Source: Bacteroides sp. 224 (GTDB lineage: Bacteria; Bacteroidota; Bacteroidia; Bacteroidales; Bacteroidaceae). Taken from it: 64,000 nucleotides of DNA. The notes beneath the pieces were generated by a model. That model saw only the letters and a program-made list of their open reading frames with translations, made no database searches and had not been told where the DNA came from. Location of the stretch: the NCBI RefSeq assembly GCF_010500995.1, contig NZ_QVMK01000016.1, forward strand, positions 38,425 to 102,424, written 5' to 3'. Every line of letters begins with the position of its first letter. Position 1 is the stretch's first letter. A program made the position numbers and the translations under genes. Shown piece after piece: positions 63,903-64,000 of the stretch.

Positions 63903-64000
63903 TGGCGAAAACGGTTGATATCCACCCACAAAAAACGGTGATACCCGTTCACTTTCCTGTCTTATACTGATGGCGATGTAAAATTAGTCTTTTTCTTCTA
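63903..64000. mobile_element. probable insertion sequence end (IS21-like by outline)
   Basis: Homology of the truncated gene ends at TGGCGAAAACGGTTGATATC (from 63903). Two related motifs follow, ACGGTTGATATCCACCC and ACGGTGATACCCGTTCAC, as in IS21-type ends with repeated transposase sites starting 5'-TG. No transposase is within the window, so the family is a guess. Confidence 0.4.

Noticed and set aside
1..64000. tRNA or rRNA genes
   Set aside because: No T-loop plus acceptor pattern or conserved rRNA stretch was found by reading both strands; a covariance search would be needed to exclude a cryptic one.

Overview
The window is AT-rich bacterial chromosome from a member of the Bacteroidales (Bacteroides/Parabacteroides-like). 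This rests on: the Bacteroidota -7 promoter motif TAnnTTTG in front of many genes; lineage-typical families (DUF3244, DUF2851, fused SpmA/SpmB, DPP7-type S46 peptidase, BF3164-like propeller lipoproteins, NVEALA peptide, LepB of 475 residues); and many lipoproteins with short lipoboxes. No rRNA, tRNA, CRISPR array or complete insertion sequence was recognised.

Layout. 0-22.6 kb is mostly housekeeping: 5' part of mnmG, a TPR membrane regulator, a DUF3244 gene followed by two tandem copies of a candidate structured RNA, ybeY-spmAB, ruvB-flippase-DPP7, DUF2851, dapB-lepB-lepB paralog-wbqC, GH3, pfkA, rnc-fabF-acpP and purN. 22.6-29.8 kb is accessory: a RhuM-Fic gene, a frameshifted transglutaminase-like gene, small lipoproteins and an O-antigen-ligase/TPR protein. 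29.7-39.6 kb has pdxB and a four-gene operon (MMPL-acyltransferase-methyltransferase fusion, CrtI-like oxidoreductase, C45 acyltransferase, PaaK-like ligase) resembling part of a flexirubin/aryl-polyene-type lipid pathway. 40-59 kb is the most interesting part: an intact transglutaminase-like lipoprotein gene, and divergent from it DUF1573/thioredoxin-like lipoprotein, Cys-rich NVEALA peptide, beta-propeller lipoprotein, a third signal peptidase I, O-antigen-ligase/TPR protein, RND adaptor, RND permease, second propeller lipoprotein, TolC and second RND permease, all on one strand. 59.4-64 kb has a DUF4143-type ATPase behind a double palindromic operator, then a decayed version of the same kind of locus (deleted transglutaminase-like gene, frameshifted ligase/TPR gene) and a duplicated small secreted-protein gene cut by a probable IS end.

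The transglutaminase-like and O-antigen-ligase/TPR genes occur as a pair three times (about 24-30, 41-49 and 61-63 kb), in different states of preservation. Only the middle locus keeps the NVEALA peptide, a dedicated signal peptidase and a full tripartite exporter. I read it as a candidate system that processes and exports a Cys-rich peptide; the gene families are recognised, the joint function is inference.

The non-coding DNA is rich in repeats: two array families (A at 4.0 and 40.7 kb, B at 23.7 and 59.1 kb) sharing one architecture, inverted tandem units upstream of two transglutaminase-like genes, a 181-bp MITE-like element, several REP-like palindromes, and one palindrome inserted in frame inside an RND permease gene.
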